A stretch of 64,000 bases of DNA from Roseovarius sp. W115 (GCF_032842945.2 NZ_CP146606.1:2670501-2734500), one strand, 5' to 3'; counted from the stretch's first letter, positions 1-8,412 are shown. Notes: generated by a model from the letters alone, not told the origin. Numbers and translations: made by a program.

Positions 1-1
1 G

Positions 2-223
2 GGGGTGGCCAATCCTTTTGCGATGATCCTGTCGGCGGCGATGATGCTGGATTGGCTGGGTGTAAAACATGATCATCCGGCTCTTTTGGCCGATGGCGCG
101 CGGTTGCAGGCTGCGGTGGATCAGGTCTTGGCGCGTGGAGATGTGTTGACCCGTGATCTGGGCGGTACTGCAGGCACGCAAGATGCCGCACAGGCTGTGA
201 TGGCTGCGTTGGACGCAGGATGA
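2..223 (+). CDS. Isocitrate/isopropylmalate dehydrogenase-family enzyme, C-terminal fragment
   Basis: The window opens inside this gene, and only the last 73 residues are visible. They begin GVANPFAMILSAAMMLDWLG, the C-terminal helix signature of NAD-dependent decarboxylating dehydrogenases (LeuB, tartrate dehydrogenase and relatives), and continue with a DLGGTAGTQDA stretch typical of the family's end. The stop codon overlaps the ATG of the next gene (ATGA), so the two are co-transcribed and translationally coupled. Its neighbours are a Gfo/Idh/MocA oxidoreductase, a GntR regulator and a TRAP transporter, which suggests a hydroxy-acid or sugar-acid catabolic role rather than leucine synthesis; that is inference. 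The substrate cannot be decided from the fragment. Confidence 0.75.
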   Translation, partial: GVANPFAMILSAAMMLDWLGVKHDHPALLADGARLQAAVDQVLARGDVLTRDLGGTAGTQDAAQAVMAALDAG

Positions 224-1251
224 GCGGCGCGGGTCGCATACGCGTGGCCTGCCTCGGTGCGGGGTATTTTGCGCAGTTTCACTATGACAGCTGGGCGCGG
301 ATGGCTGAGGTGGAGCTTGTGGGGTCCTGCGACATGGATCTGGTCAAGGCGGCGGCCACGGGGCTTCCGGCCTATGACGATCTGGGCCAGATGCTGGACG
401 AGGCGGATCCGGATGTGTTGGACATCATCCTGCCGCCCAACGCACATGCCGCCGCTATCGAACAGGCGATTGCGCATGGGGTGAAGACCATCATCTGCCA
501 AAAGCCCTTTTGCCGTGCGCTGGCCGAGGCGCGGCATATTGCACATCGGGCTGAGTCTGCGGGTGTGACGCTCATTGTACACGAGAATTTTCGGTTCCAA
601 CCGTGGTATCGCGCGATCAAGTCCGCGCTTGCCGCCGGGGCGGTTGGCCAGTTTCATCAAGCGACGTTTCGATTTCGGCCCGGCGATGGGCAGGGGCCTC
701 GGGCCTATCTCGATCGCCAGCCCTATTTTCAGAAGATGCCGCGGTTTTTGGTGCATGAAACGGCGGTGCACTGGATTGATACGTTTCGGTATCTCTTTGG
801 CGACCCGGTCTCGGTCTATGCGGATTTGCGCAAACTCAACCCCGTTATAGACGGAGAAGATGCAGGATACATCCTGTTTGAATATGCAAATGGTGCGCGG
901 GCCCTCTTTGATGGGAACCGGCATCTGGATCATGCCGCTGACAATCTGCGCCGAACCATGGGCGAGGCATTGATCGAGGGTACTGATGGGGCGCTGAGCC
1001 TGTTTGGCGATGGGGCTGTGAGTGTCCGAGCCCAAGGGGCACTTGAGGGGCAGGTCATACTTGGACCAGATGAGTGGAGCGGGTTTGGCGGGGATTGCGT
1101 GCATGCCCTGCAAGAGCATGTCGTTGCTGGTCTAAATTCTGGCAGCGCATTGGAGAACACCGCGCCTGACTATCTAAATGTGCTTGAAATCGAAGAGGCG
1201 GTCTATGCGTCGGCGAAGCTGGGACAGAAGATCGATTTGAGGGCCAAATGA
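220..1251 (+). CDS. Gfo/Idh/MocA-family NAD(P)-dependent oxidoreductase
   Basis: A 343-residue cytoplasmic oxidoreductase. The N-terminal Rossmann segment has the GAGYFAQFH nucleotide-binding loop (about residues 12-20), and the EKP-type catalytic motif appears as CQKPFCR near residue 92. The C-terminal half carries the family beta-sheet substrate domain, with an HETAVHWIDTFRYL segment in the region that usually holds the catalytic His/Asp pair. Length is normal. The gene sits between the dehydrogenase fragment and a GntR regulator, and both junctions are ATGA overlaps, so the three form one operon. A sugar, inositol or hydroxy-acid derivative is the likely substrate, but which one is not visible. 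Confidence 0.88.
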   Translation: MSGAGRIRVACLGAGYFAQFHYDSWARMAEVELVGSCDMDLVKAAATGLPAYDDLGQMLDEADPDVLDIILPPNAHAAAIEQAIAHGVKTIICQKPFCRALAEARHIAHRAESAGVTLIVHENFRFQPWYRAIKSALAAGAVGQFHQATFRFRPGDGQGPRAYLDRQPYFQKMPRFLVHETAVHWIDTFRYLFGDPVSVYADLRKLNPVIDGEDAGYILFEYANGARALFDGNRHLDHAADNLRRTMGEALIEGTDGALSLFGDGAVSVRAQGALEGQVILGPDEWSGFGGDCVHALQEHVVAGLNSGSALENTAPDYLNVLEIEEAVYASAKLGQKIDLRAK

Positions 1252-1919
1252 CACGAGCTGAACCACAATCGAACTATCAAAAAGCGCTCATGGGATTGCG
1301 TGAGTTGATTTTCTCCGGTGAATTGACTGCGGGTTCGGACCATCTTGAAACAGAACTGGCCGAGCGAATGGGCATGTCACGGACACCTGTCCGCGAGGCG
1401 CTTCTGACGCTGGAAAGTCAGGGCTTGGTAAAAGTCAGGCCTCGGCGCGGTGTTCGCATTGTTCCGGTGTCGGCCGAAGATATGCGCGAAATATATGAGG
1501 TGCTGACCGAGCTCGAAAGCCTGGCGGCTGAAAACGCGGCGCGCGCCGGATACCATGAAACCGAATTGGTCGCGCTGGCCGATGCAATTGATGCGATGGA
1601 CGCGGCCCTGGCACAGCAGGATTTGGTGGCGTGGGCGGCCGCAGACGAGCGGTTTCATGCAGAGCTTGTCCGGCTTGGTGGCAATACCCGGATTGAGACG
1701 ATTGTGGATAGGATGCAAGATCAGGTGCGCCGCGCGCGGGCTTCGACACTTTACATACGCCCCAAACCGCTTCAGTCGAACGAAGACCATCGTGCGGTGT
1801 ATCGCGCGATCCGCGAAGGCAATGCACAAAGCGCGCGTGCTCGCCACCGCACCCATCGGCAGGAGGCCAAGAAAACGCTCATCGCTTTGCTAGACAAACA
1901 TCAGTTGAAAGGGCTGTGA
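1248..1919 (+). CDS. GntR-family transcriptional regulator (FadR/FCD subfamily)
   Basis: A 223-residue regulator. An N-terminal winged helix-turn-helix is recognisable from LRELIFSGELTAGS, the LAERMGMSRTPVREAL recognition helix and LVKVRPRRGVRIVPVS. It is followed by an all-helical FCD ligand domain with metal-binding-type His residues (DERFHAELV near residue 140, and HRAVYRAI). The last gene of the three-gene operon, it overlaps its predecessor by ATGA. FCD regulators usually sense an organic acid or sugar acid, and this one lies just upstream of a TRAP transporter, so local control of both the dehydrogenase operon and the transporter is likely (inference). Confidence 0.9.
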   Translation: MTRAEPQSNYQKALMGLRELIFSGELTAGSDHLETELAERMGMSRTPVREALLTLESQGLVKVRPRRGVRIVPVSAEDMREIYEVLTELESLAAENAARAGYHETELVALADAIDAMDAALAQQDLVAWAAADERFHAELVRLGGNTRIETIVDRMQDQVRRARASTLYIRPKPLQSNEDHRAVYRAIREGNAQSARARHRTHRQEAKKTLIALLDKHQLKGL

Positions 1920-2302
1920 CACCGCGACCCTGACTTAGATCAAGGCGGCATGATGTTGTGGGCATGATGTTCAAATCTCAATCTGCGACAAAAGGAGGAT
2001 GCTACATAAGAAATCAAGGTATCAGGAGAGCAGGTGACTCGCATCTACTGAAACGTGATCCCCGCCGGAACTTGAACGGGAGTATGCTCATGCTTTCAAG
2101 TTCATTTTGAACCGGTGCATTTTAGGGGCTGCATCAGTGAGATAGCAAGCTATGCTGTCTTGATTCAAATCAAAGAGCCATAGTGGTTCTCTACGTAGGA
2201 CTGGGTATTAACACCGCGAGGTCACCCTGTTATACGAGCCGAATTGGTAAGAATCTTTTACCGCCGGTCCAATGGGCCTTACGAAACTCTGGGAGGATAC
2301 AT
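1920..2302 (+). promoter_or_regulatory. Intergenic region upstream of the TRAP transporter
   Basis: 383 bases without a convincing gene between the GntR regulator and the TRAP binding protein. It presumably holds the TRAP promoter and GntR operator, but I could not pick out a clear -35/-10 pair or a unique palindrome. A purine-rich GGGAGG (2291-2296) in front of ATG 2303 is the ribosome binding site that fixes the start of the next gene. Confidence 0.4.
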
Positions 2303-3352
2303 ATGAAAATCCGTAATTTCGCTGCCGCGGCGGCTGCGAGCATCGCAATGACTGGCGCAGCGAGCGCGCAGGAAACTTTCGAAATGACATCTGCTTTCGG
2401 GAAAAACCTGCCGATTCTCGGGACGGCTGCTGTTGGCTTTACTGAAAAAGTGAATTCGATCTCAACTGAAGTTGAGTTTGAGCATTTTGATCCAGGTGAG
2501 CTTGTTCCGGCGTTGGAAGCGCTTGACGCTGTTTCGAACGGGTCGGTTGATGCCGCCTATACCACCGCAGGCTACTGGCAGGGCAAAATCCCCGCCGCGT
2601 CGCTTTTTGCGGCCGTACCATTTGGCCCAGAAGCGGGCGAATTCCTGGCCTGGATGATGTATGACGACGGTCATGCACTGTTCCAGCGCATGTATGATGA
2701 CAATGGTTATAACGTCCACGTCATTCCATGCGGCATCATCGCGCCGGAAACATCGGGCTGGTTCAAAAACGAGATCAACTCGCTGGCCGACCTTGAGGGT
2801 CTGAACATGCGCTTCTTCGGCCTTGGCGCCGAAGTGATGCAGAAACTGGGCGTGTCCACGTCGCTTCTGGCGGGTGGGGACATCTTCCCGGCGCTGGAGC
2901 GTGGCGCGATTGACGCGACAGAGTTCTCGATGCCCCGCATCGACGCGCGTCTGGGCTTTTACAACATCGCGAAGTACAACTACTTCCCCGGCTGGCACCA
3001 GCCTGCGACGCTGTTTGAGCTTTTGATCAACAAGGACCGCTGGGAAGATCTTGACGAGATTTCCCAGAACCAGATCAGCATTGCTTGCATGGCCAACATC
3101 ACTGACAACTATGCGGAAGGTGAAGGCACCAACTTTGCCGCGATGCAGGAAAACGTTGAAAAGAACGGTGTGACCATCAAACAGTGGTCGCCTGAGATGC
3201 TGGCCGCCTTTGAAGGTGCCTGGAACGAAGTGGCTGGTGAACTGGCCGCAGAAGATGCCTACTTCAAGGAAGTCTGGGACGACCTGCAAGAGTTCCGCGC
3301 AGGCTACAAAGTGTGGAACAACAACATCTACCTGAAGCGTCCACGCGACTAA
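2303..3352 (+). CDS. TRAP transporter periplasmic solute-binding protein (DctP family)
   Basis: A 349-residue secreted binding protein. The start at 2303 is chosen because GGGAGG lies 6 bases upstream and the protein then opens with a textbook Sec signal peptide (MKIRNFAAAAAASIAMTGAASA, cleavage before QE). The mature part has the DctP fold signatures: an alternating alpha/beta N-lobe, the GLNMRFFGLGAEVMQKLG region containing the conserved carboxylate-binding Arg, and GAIDATEFSMPRID. It heads a dctPQM-type operon and delivers a carboxylate-bearing ligand to the membrane subunits. The large-permease type resembles the mannitol/chloroaromatic subgroup, but the ligand is unknown. Confidence 0.93.
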   Translation: MKIRNFAAAAAASIAMTGAASAQETFEMTSAFGKNLPILGTAAVGFTEKVNSISTEVEFEHFDPGELVPALEALDAVSNGSVDAAYTTAGYWQGKIPAASLFAAVPFGPEAGEFLAWMMYDDGHALFQRMYDDNGYNVHVIPCGIIAPETSGWFKNEINSLADLEGLNMRFFGLGAEVMQKLGVSTSLLAGGDIFPALERGAIDATEFSMPRIDARLGFYNIAKYNYFPGWHQPATLFELLINKDRWEDLDEISQNQISIACMANITDNYAEGEGTNFAAMQENVEKNGVTIKQWSPEMLAAFEGAWNEVAGELAAEDAYFKEVWDDLQEFRAGYKVWNNNIYLKRPRD

Positions 3353-3376
3353 GCGGTTTGCTTTGACACATCTGGT

Positions 3377-3407
3377 CAGGGCGGCACAATGCGCCGCCCT
3401 GGCTTTT
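3377..3407 (+). terminator. Stem-loop between TRAP binding-protein and permease genes
   Basis: A perfect 9-bp stem (CAGGGCGGC / GCCGCCCTG, 3377-3385 and 3393-3401) closes a 7-base loop and is followed by a short GCTTTTG tract. Such hairpins between a TRAP binding protein and its permeases usually act as leaky terminators or 3' stabilisers, letting the binding protein be made in excess. That role is inferred. Confidence 0.6.
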
Positions 3408-3470
3408 GCCTAAAGGCCGTCTGGGGAGAGGCGGTGTGCCGGGCGACATTGCCTTGAGGAGGGACGCCAC

Positions 3471-4298
3471 ATGCAATCCGCAGAAGAAATCGCTGCCATT
3501 ACCGATCCGGGTGAGGTCGGACGAGAACATCACAACACGGGCGATCGGCTGACGGTTGCGATTTCGAATATCTTTGCATGGCTCTTTCCCATTCTGATGG
3601 CGGTGATCTGCGCTCAAGTGGTGTTGCGGACACTGGGCCGGTCGGAAATCGGACCGGGCAACCAAGCGTGGATGGACGATTTGCAATGGTGGCTTTACGG
3701 CGCTGCGGTGCTTGTGGGCATCGGTTATGCGGTCACAACCAACAGCCATGTGCGGGTCGATATCCGCTATGACAATTTCTCGAAGGAAAAGAAGCTGCGC
3801 ACGGATATCTTTGCGCTGGGCTGGCTTTTCCTACCGTTTATCATCCTGTGCTGGGACGTGACCTTGCACTATGCGATTGCGTCTGTGGTGGCCAACGAGG
3901 GCTCGGACAGCCCCAATGGGCTGCACAATCTATGGATCCTGAAGCTGGTCATGAATGCCAGTTTTATGCTCATTGGTTTTGCCACATGGTCCGCCTTTGT
4001 ACGCTATCTTGGGCAATACACGCGCCCTGTGCTCTGGAAGAAACTTCTGTTCGCATTTCCGGCAACCATGTTTCTCGTCAACCTCGCGATCTTTTATGCG
4101 TTGTGGTGGTTCGTCTACTTGACTGGCGGAGAAGAGATGAATGCCCGTCAGGTTGGGCGTCATCCGCTCTTTGATGAGTTCGAGCTGGGCAGTTACGATA
4201 TCAAATACACAATCGTTATCACGCTTGTCGCCACCATCCTGTTGATCGGGCTTGCCCGGTTGATGGATCGCGGCCCACGCGACGACGCTGCGGTCTGA
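3471..4298 (+). CDS. TRAP transporter small permease subunit (DctQ family)
   Basis: A 275-residue inner-membrane protein, longer than the usual 160-200 residues of DctQ because of an N-terminal cytoplasmic leader and a long loop late in the protein. Four or more hydrophobic segments are visible: LFPILMAVICAQVVLRTL, YGAAVLVGIGYAV, LGWLFLPFIILCWDVTL and later ones. The family feature NSHVRVDI follows TM2. GAGGAGGG precedes ATG 3471. Only 10 bases separate it from the large subunit. It works with the large permease to move the ligand delivered by the binding protein, driven by an ion gradient. Confidence 0.88.
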   Translation: MQSAEEIAAITDPGEVGREHHNTGDRLTVAISNIFAWLFPILMAVICAQVVLRTLGRSEIGPGNQAWMDDLQWWLYGAAVLVGIGYAVTTNSHVRVDIRYDNFSKEKKLRTDIFALGWLFLPFIILCWDVTLHYAIASVVANEGSDSPNGLHNLWILKLVMNASFMLIGFATWSAFVRYLGQYTRPVLWKKLLFAFPATMFLVNLAIFYALWWFVYLTGGEEMNARQVGRHPLFDEFELGSYDIKYTIVITLVATILLIGLARLMDRGPRDDAAV

Positions 4299-4308
4299 GG
4301 GGGCGGAC

Positions 4309-5751
4309 ATGTTGGAATTTATCGGTCAGTTTCTGACGCTGAACGAAATTGCCGTTATGGCAATGTTCGGCACATTTATCTGGATGCTATTTCGCGGTAT
4401 CCCTGTGGCAATGGCGCTTGTGGGCGTAAGTCTCGTGTTCGTCTTGATTGCAGAGTTTTTCCTCGATCCATTTCGAGGTCAGCTCCGTGATTTGATAGAT
4501 TTCGACCGGACCGGAATAGAATACCAAAAACTTCAGGCGTTATCGGGACGATTGTTTGGTAACATCGTCAAGAACCCGGTGCTTGTGGCCCTGCCGATGT
4601 TCATCTTCATGGGCCTCATGCTGGATCAGTCCGGTGTGGCGCAGCGGATGATGCATTCGATGCAAAAGCTCTTTGGCTCTTTGCGGGGTGGCCTGTCGCT
4701 GACGGTTCTGCTCATCGGTATTATTCTCGCGGCGTCAACCGGTGTGATTGGGGCCTCTGTCACGCTTCTGGGTGTGATGGCGCTTCCGGCGATGATGAAA
4801 CAGAATTATTCCAAGCCAATTGCCACGGGCACGATTGCCTCGGCAGGGACGTTGGGCATTCTCATTCCGCCGTCGATCATGCTTGTGATCATGTCGGATC
4901 AGTTGGCGATTTCACTGGGTGACCTGTTCATGGGTGCTCTGTTTCCAGGGTTGATCCTGGGTGCTCTCTACATTGTCTTCATCGTAATCTACGGGTTCAT
5001 CAATCCAAGCGCGATGCCTGCGCCGGAAAAAACCGACGGTGTATCCTGGGAGGATGTGAAAGAAGTGTTGTTGGCTGTTGTGCCGCCAATGTTCCTCATC
5101 TTGCTTGTTCTGGGCTCAATCTTTGCAGGCTTTGCCACACCAACCGAGGCCTCGGGTCTGGGTGCTATGGGGGCGACGCTTCTGGCTCTCTTTAACCGCA
5201 AGCTGAATTGGACCGTCTTGCGTGACGTGAGTCGCTCAACGCTTAACACGGCCGGTTACATCGTTGGTATCTTCCTCGCGGCGAACTTCTTTGCCTTTGT
5301 GCTGCGGCGCTATGGCGGGGATGAGATCGTTCAGCACCTTGTGCTGTCGGCCTTTGATGACCCGTATATGACAGTGCTCTTCATTCTCTTCATCGTGTTC
5401 CTTCTTGGGTTCCTGCTGGATTGGATTGAGATCACAATCATCATCATGCCGCTGATGCTACCGATCATTCTGTCGCTGGATCTGGCCGTGCCTGGCTTTG
5501 ATCAGGTGCGGGATCCTTCGGTGGTCTGGTTCGCGATCCTGGTGGCGGTGACGTTACAGACGTCGTTCTTAACGCCGCCGGTTGGGTTTGCGCTCTTCTA
5601 TCTGAAGGGGGTCTGTCCGCCGGGGGTCACGCTGGGGCACATCTACAAGGGCATCATCCCCTTCGTGTTGCTGCAGCTCTTGGGTCTCTTTATCGTCTTT
5701 GAGTTCCCGGCATTGACCACGTGGCTTCCATCAGTGGCCTACGGGAACTAG
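4309..5751 (+). CDS. TRAP transporter large permease subunit (DctM family)
   Basis: A 480-residue polytopic membrane protein with about 12 hydrophobic segments, forming the translocation channel of the TRAP system. It shows DctM hallmarks: VALPMFIFMGLML, STGVIGASVTLLGVMALPAM, and the late LTPPVGFALFYLKG motif. The insertion FDRTGIEYQKLQALSGRLFG after TM2 is characteristic of the longer mannitol/chloroaromatic-type DctM proteins. GGGGGCGG precedes the ATG. It is the last gene of the transporter operon and is followed by a strong intrinsic terminator at 5921. Confidence 0.93.
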   Translation: MLEFIGQFLTLNEIAVMAMFGTFIWMLFRGIPVAMALVGVSLVFVLIAEFFLDPFRGQLRDLIDFDRTGIEYQKLQALSGRLFGNIVKNPVLVALPMFIFMGLMLDQSGVAQRMMHSMQKLFGSLRGGLSLTVLLIGIILAASTGVIGASVTLLGVMALPAMMKQNYSKPIATGTIASAGTLGILIPPSIMLVIMSDQLAISLGDLFMGALFPGLILGALYIVFIVIYGFINPSAMPAPEKTDGVSWEDVKEVLLAVVPPMFLILLVLGSIFAGFATPTEASGLGAMGATLLALFNRKLNWTVLRDVSRSTLNTAGYIVGIFLAANFFAFVLRRYGGDEIVQHLVLSAFDDPYMTVLFILFIVFLLGFLLDWIEITIIIMPLMLPIILSLDLAVPGFDQVRDPSVVWFAILVAVTLQTSFLTPPVGFALFYLKGVCPPGVTLGHIYKGIIPFVLLQLLGLFIVFEFPALTTWLPSVAYGN

Positions 5752-5831
5752 AACTGTGCCCTAAAGCGCCTCACCTTTAGCCTGCGACATCCGTGAAAGG
5801 CGAAACGCATGTAACGATTGAGTGTCGCGCG

Positions 5832-5873
5832 GCGTTTCGCGATCATCTGTGAGCCAGAGGTATCGCGAAGCGC
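5832..5873. repeat. Imperfect hairpin, copy A of a pair flanking the luxI-regulator unit
   Basis: Arms GCGTTTCGCGAT (5832-5843) and ATCGCGAAGCGC (5862-5873) pair over 12 positions with one G-T wobble around an 18-base loop. A related hairpin at 8334-8373 shares 16 of 18 bases with 5832-5849 in inverted orientation. No T tract follows, so it is not a simple terminator; it may be a small repeated palindromic element. Confidence 0.5.
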
Positions 5874-5920
5874 TATAAACGCGATTGTCATTGACGTTAC
5901 GTCACTGAAACAGCATGAAA

Positions 5921-5950
5921 TCCGCGCCTGATGGCGCGGATTTTTTCTTT
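5921..5950 (+). terminator. Rho-independent terminator after the TRAP operon
   Basis: A perfect 8-bp GC-rich stem (TCCGCGCC / GGCGCGGA) with a 4-base loop is followed directly by TTTTTTCTTTTG. It lies 170 bases after the large permease stop codon and before the LuxI-like gene, insulating that gene from the transporter operon. Confidence 0.88.
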
Positions 5951-6135
5951 TGTTGTCCGCATTTACTAACGGTGTTCCCGGAAATTTGATCGCAATGTGG
6001 CTAAAAAAAGGCACTAGACTGTGTGAAAGTTGCATGCCACAGACGTTTTTCGCCTAACAATGACGTAATCACATGTTTTTTCCCATAGGGAACTGTGGAA
6101 ATCTGGCATAATTGGGGCGGGATTGTGAGCGGTGG

Positions 6136-6888
6136 ATGAAACACGCACGTGCTAATATAGGAACGGCTTCTGCACGCCGTGCATTGCCAGAGCTTGCGCC
6201 GGCAGTGCCACCTGTCGAAACGACGGATCCCATCGTTGCGCGCGAAATCCGGCCTGTTCGCAAAACATCAAAACCGCCATCAACCGAAGATCTCGGTAAC
6301 ATCAAAACTACGGCGATGTCATTTCGGAACATGCATGAGCATGGCGACCTTTTGTTGAAATACATGGAGGCGCGTAAGAAGATCTTTATCGATCGCCTAA
6401 AGTGGCACGTGCCACAAAACGACGGCCTCGAATTTGACCAGTATGACACGCCGTTTTGTCATTGGGTTGTGCTGCATGAATTTGGCGAGGTCATCGGCGG
6501 TGTGCGTTTGGTGCCCACAAATGCGAAATGCGGAATATACACCTACATGCTTCGCGACGCCCAAGCCGGAATTTTGCCAGACCTTCCGACCGATGTTCTG
6601 TTCTTCAAAGCGCCGGTGGAAGTGGGTATCTGGGAAGCGTCAAGGTTCTTCATCAGTGAAACGGTTCCAGCTAAGCGTCGACGTGTTGTACAAAGCATGC
6701 TCTTTGGGGCGATGAATGATGTGGCCAAAGAAAACGGCGCGCTTTTCATCCTGGGGATTGTGCCCTACGTGTGGGCGCGGTGGGCAAGACGTCTGGATGT
6801 ATCGGCTACACCCATTGGCGCAAAGTTCGACATTGAAGGCACGCAGAGCCAGTCGGTTCTCTTCAACACCAGCAGCCTGAACTCTTAA
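6136..6888 (+). CDS. LuxI-family acyl-homoserine-lactone synthase (solo)
   Basis: A 250-residue protein with every invariant LuxI residue. In numbering from ATG 6136 these are R80, F84 and W90 (ARKKIFIDRLKW), D101 and D104 (EFDQYDTP), R124 (GGVRLVPT), and E147, S149 and R150 (WEASRFF). Members of the family make N-acyl-homoserine lactones from S-adenosylmethionine and an acyl-ACP or acyl-CoA. The catalytic core starts about 55 residues later than in ordinary LuxI proteins. ATG 6316 would give a standard 190-residue protein, but it has no good ribosome site and the upstream frame is open back to TTG 6112, so the start is uncertain. No LuxR gene lies in the window; the next gene is a response regulator. 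Confidence 0.82.
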   Translation: MKHARANIGTASARRALPELAPAVPPVETTDPIVAREIRPVRKTSKPPSTEDLGNIKTTAMSFRNMHEHGDLLLKYMEARKKIFIDRLKWHVPQNDGLEFDQYDTPFCHWVVLHEFGEVIGGVRLVPTNAKCGIYTYMLRDAQAGILPDLPTDVLFFKAPVEVGIWEASRFFISETVPAKRRRVVQSMLFGAMNDVAKENGALFILGIVPYVWARWARRLDVSATPIGAKFDIEGTQSQSVLFNTSSLNS

Positions 6889-7047
6889 CACCTTTCTGAT
6901 CGGATGACGTCGCCTTTGTGCCGACAAAAGGTAGAAAGGATTGTTGTTTCGGCAATCGGGAGTGCCGTGCCAATGCGTTAACGGGACAATTCCCGAGCGA
7001 GGTATTTGTTGAAGGCAACTGCTGGCCAATTCTACGAATAAAAAGAC

Positions 7048-7070
7048 TTTGTTTACATTAGCGAAACAAA
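7048..7070. promoter_or_regulatory. Palindrome upstream of the response regulator
   Basis: Perfect 7-base inverted arms TTTGTTT (7048-7054) and AAACAAA (7064-7070) separated by 9 bases, about 110 bases before the response-regulator start, within the 291-base gap after the LuxI-like gene. It could be an operator or part of the promoter; it does not match a lux box. Evidence is sequence symmetry only. Confidence 0.3.
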
Positions 7071-7179
7071 AAAGCCGATTATGGCGGAAATAAGGCGCGC
7101 AAATCCAAAACAGACCCCGCTTGCGCCTCACATTCAACCCACTCTTTAACTACCCATCCCTCATACAGTCTTCACAAGA

Positions 7180-8330
7180 ATGGCTTTGGCGATGGAAAAC
7201 GAGAACAACGGGAACAACCGATTCCAGGAGAAACTGGAACATCGAGCACAAAAGACGCCGCAACTCAAAGTGCTGGTCGTGGATGACGATCCCAGCATTC
7301 TTGAACTGTTGAAAACGGCGTTGACCACGATTGACAGTTACAACGTGACTGTCGCCAACTCTGCCGAAAGTGCGATCGACGCGCTAGAGGCGGCGACCAC
7401 GCCGTTTGACTGTTTGCTTTTGGATATTCAGATGCCCGACACGGACGGTATCGTCCTGTTGCGCGGCATCCGCGCGCTGCCTGATTACTCGGAAACTCCG
7501 ATTATCATGCTGACCGCGATGAGCGAGCGAAGCTATGTGGATGATGCCTTTATGGCAGGGGCCACAGATTACGTCTGTAAACCATTTGACCTTCTGGATC
7601 TGCGTGGCCGTATGAATTCAGCGCGTCGTCTGGTCAAAGAGCGTTTGAAAACGGAAAAGAGCCTGCGGTCAGTGAAAATTCTCAAGCAGGAGCTTGAGAA
7701 CAACCAGCAGTTCAATTTTGAAGACCCGCTTACCATTGACGATGCGGACCGGTGCCTGCGCTATGTTGAGTTTGACAACTATGTCGGTCAGCTCTCGAGG
7801 GGCGTCTGTTCAACTCTTACGCCATTGCGATCAAGCTTCAGGACGCATCGATCCTCTACGACATCACCAGCTGTGGCTGTTTCCGCCGCGTGGTGCATGA
7901 CACGGCGCATTGCATTCAAAGCGCCACGTCCGAGATTGACTGCATCTTCTCCTATCGCGGCGAGGGCGTGTTCCTTGTGGTGGTGCACGAAGAAATGCCA
8001 TCGTCAGAATTCCCAAGCGAGGAAAAGCTCAACAACTATGTCAGCGTGATGCTGCGCGAACGCCATGCAGCGGCCTGGGTGCATGTGCTGGTGGGCGAGC
8101 CGATCTCGATGCGTTCGTTGTCGCGTTCCGGTGCCAGCACAGCCATGACCCGCGCCGTGACCAGCGTGGAAGAACGCGAAGAGACTTTGCGCGAGAAAAA
8201 CTCGGTTCTGTCAGGCGCAGAAGCTGATGTTGAAGTCACCGCTGACGGCGCCACCGTGCCACGCAAGCGCATGTATGAGCGTGTCCTGATGGAGCTTTTC
8301 GGTGAAGAGAGCTATCTTTCCATGAAATAG
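7180..8330 (+). pseudogene. Response regulator with degenerate GGDEF-like output domain (one-base frameshift)
   Basis: The first 205 residues read as a receiver domain: acidic triad VVDDD (35-37), phosphoacceptor D82 in LLLDIQMPD, T112 and K134 (CKPF), then a coiled linker. The frame breaks at a run of four G (7799-7802). Restoring one G (five) rejoins it to a second frame running to 8330, giving a 383-residue protein. The C-terminal half (FNSYAIAIKL, then YRGEGVFLVVV) resembles a nucleotidyl-cyclase fold in which the GGDEF signature is replaced by RGEGV, so it is probably catalytically dead or a sensor/effector platform; that is inference. The break is probably a sequencing error. It is the likely partner of the kinase at 10125. 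Confidence 0.75.
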
Positions 8331-8333
8331 AGA

Positions 8334-8373
8334 GTTTCGCGACACATCTGACTCAAAGATGATTGCGAAACGC
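8334..8373. repeat. Imperfect hairpin, copy B of the pair flanking luxI-regulator
   Basis: GTTTCGCGA (8334-8342) pairs with TTGCGAAAC (8363-8371), 8 of 9 positions. The right part, extended to 8373, is an inverted near-copy of 5832-5849. It begins 4 bases after the response-regulator stop codon, just before the terminator at 8384. Confidence 0.45.
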
Positions 8374-8383
8374 TTTGTTAAAT

Positions 8384-8408
8384 CGGGCCCTTCGGGACCC
8401 GTTTTTAT
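8384..8408. terminator. Terminator between the convergent response regulator and P450
   Basis: CGGGCCC, loop TTC, GGGACCCG (one bulged base), then GTTTTTATTT on the plus strand. Its position between two convergent stop codons, with T-rich sequence after the stem, fits a terminator for the plus-strand regulator. Confidence 0.7.
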
Positions 8409-8412
8409 TTGG

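Noticed and set aside
121..1119. Long minus-strand open frame opposite the Gfo/Idh/MocA gene
   Set aside because: It is the antisense of a clear enzyme gene in GC-rich DNA; the plus-strand protein has family motifs and the antisense one has none. The same applies to other long antisense frames (for example 2462-3289, 24176-25021, 46079-47269, 52086-53075).
6889..7179. lux box in the luxI region
   Set aside because: No 20-base dyad resembling a LuxR site was found; the only palindrome (7048-7070) has a different form.
7799..7802. Programmed frameshift in the response regulator or kinase
   Set aside because: No slippery heptamer or downstream stem was evident, and three other unrelated genes show one-base G losses of the same kind, so a technical cause is more likely.
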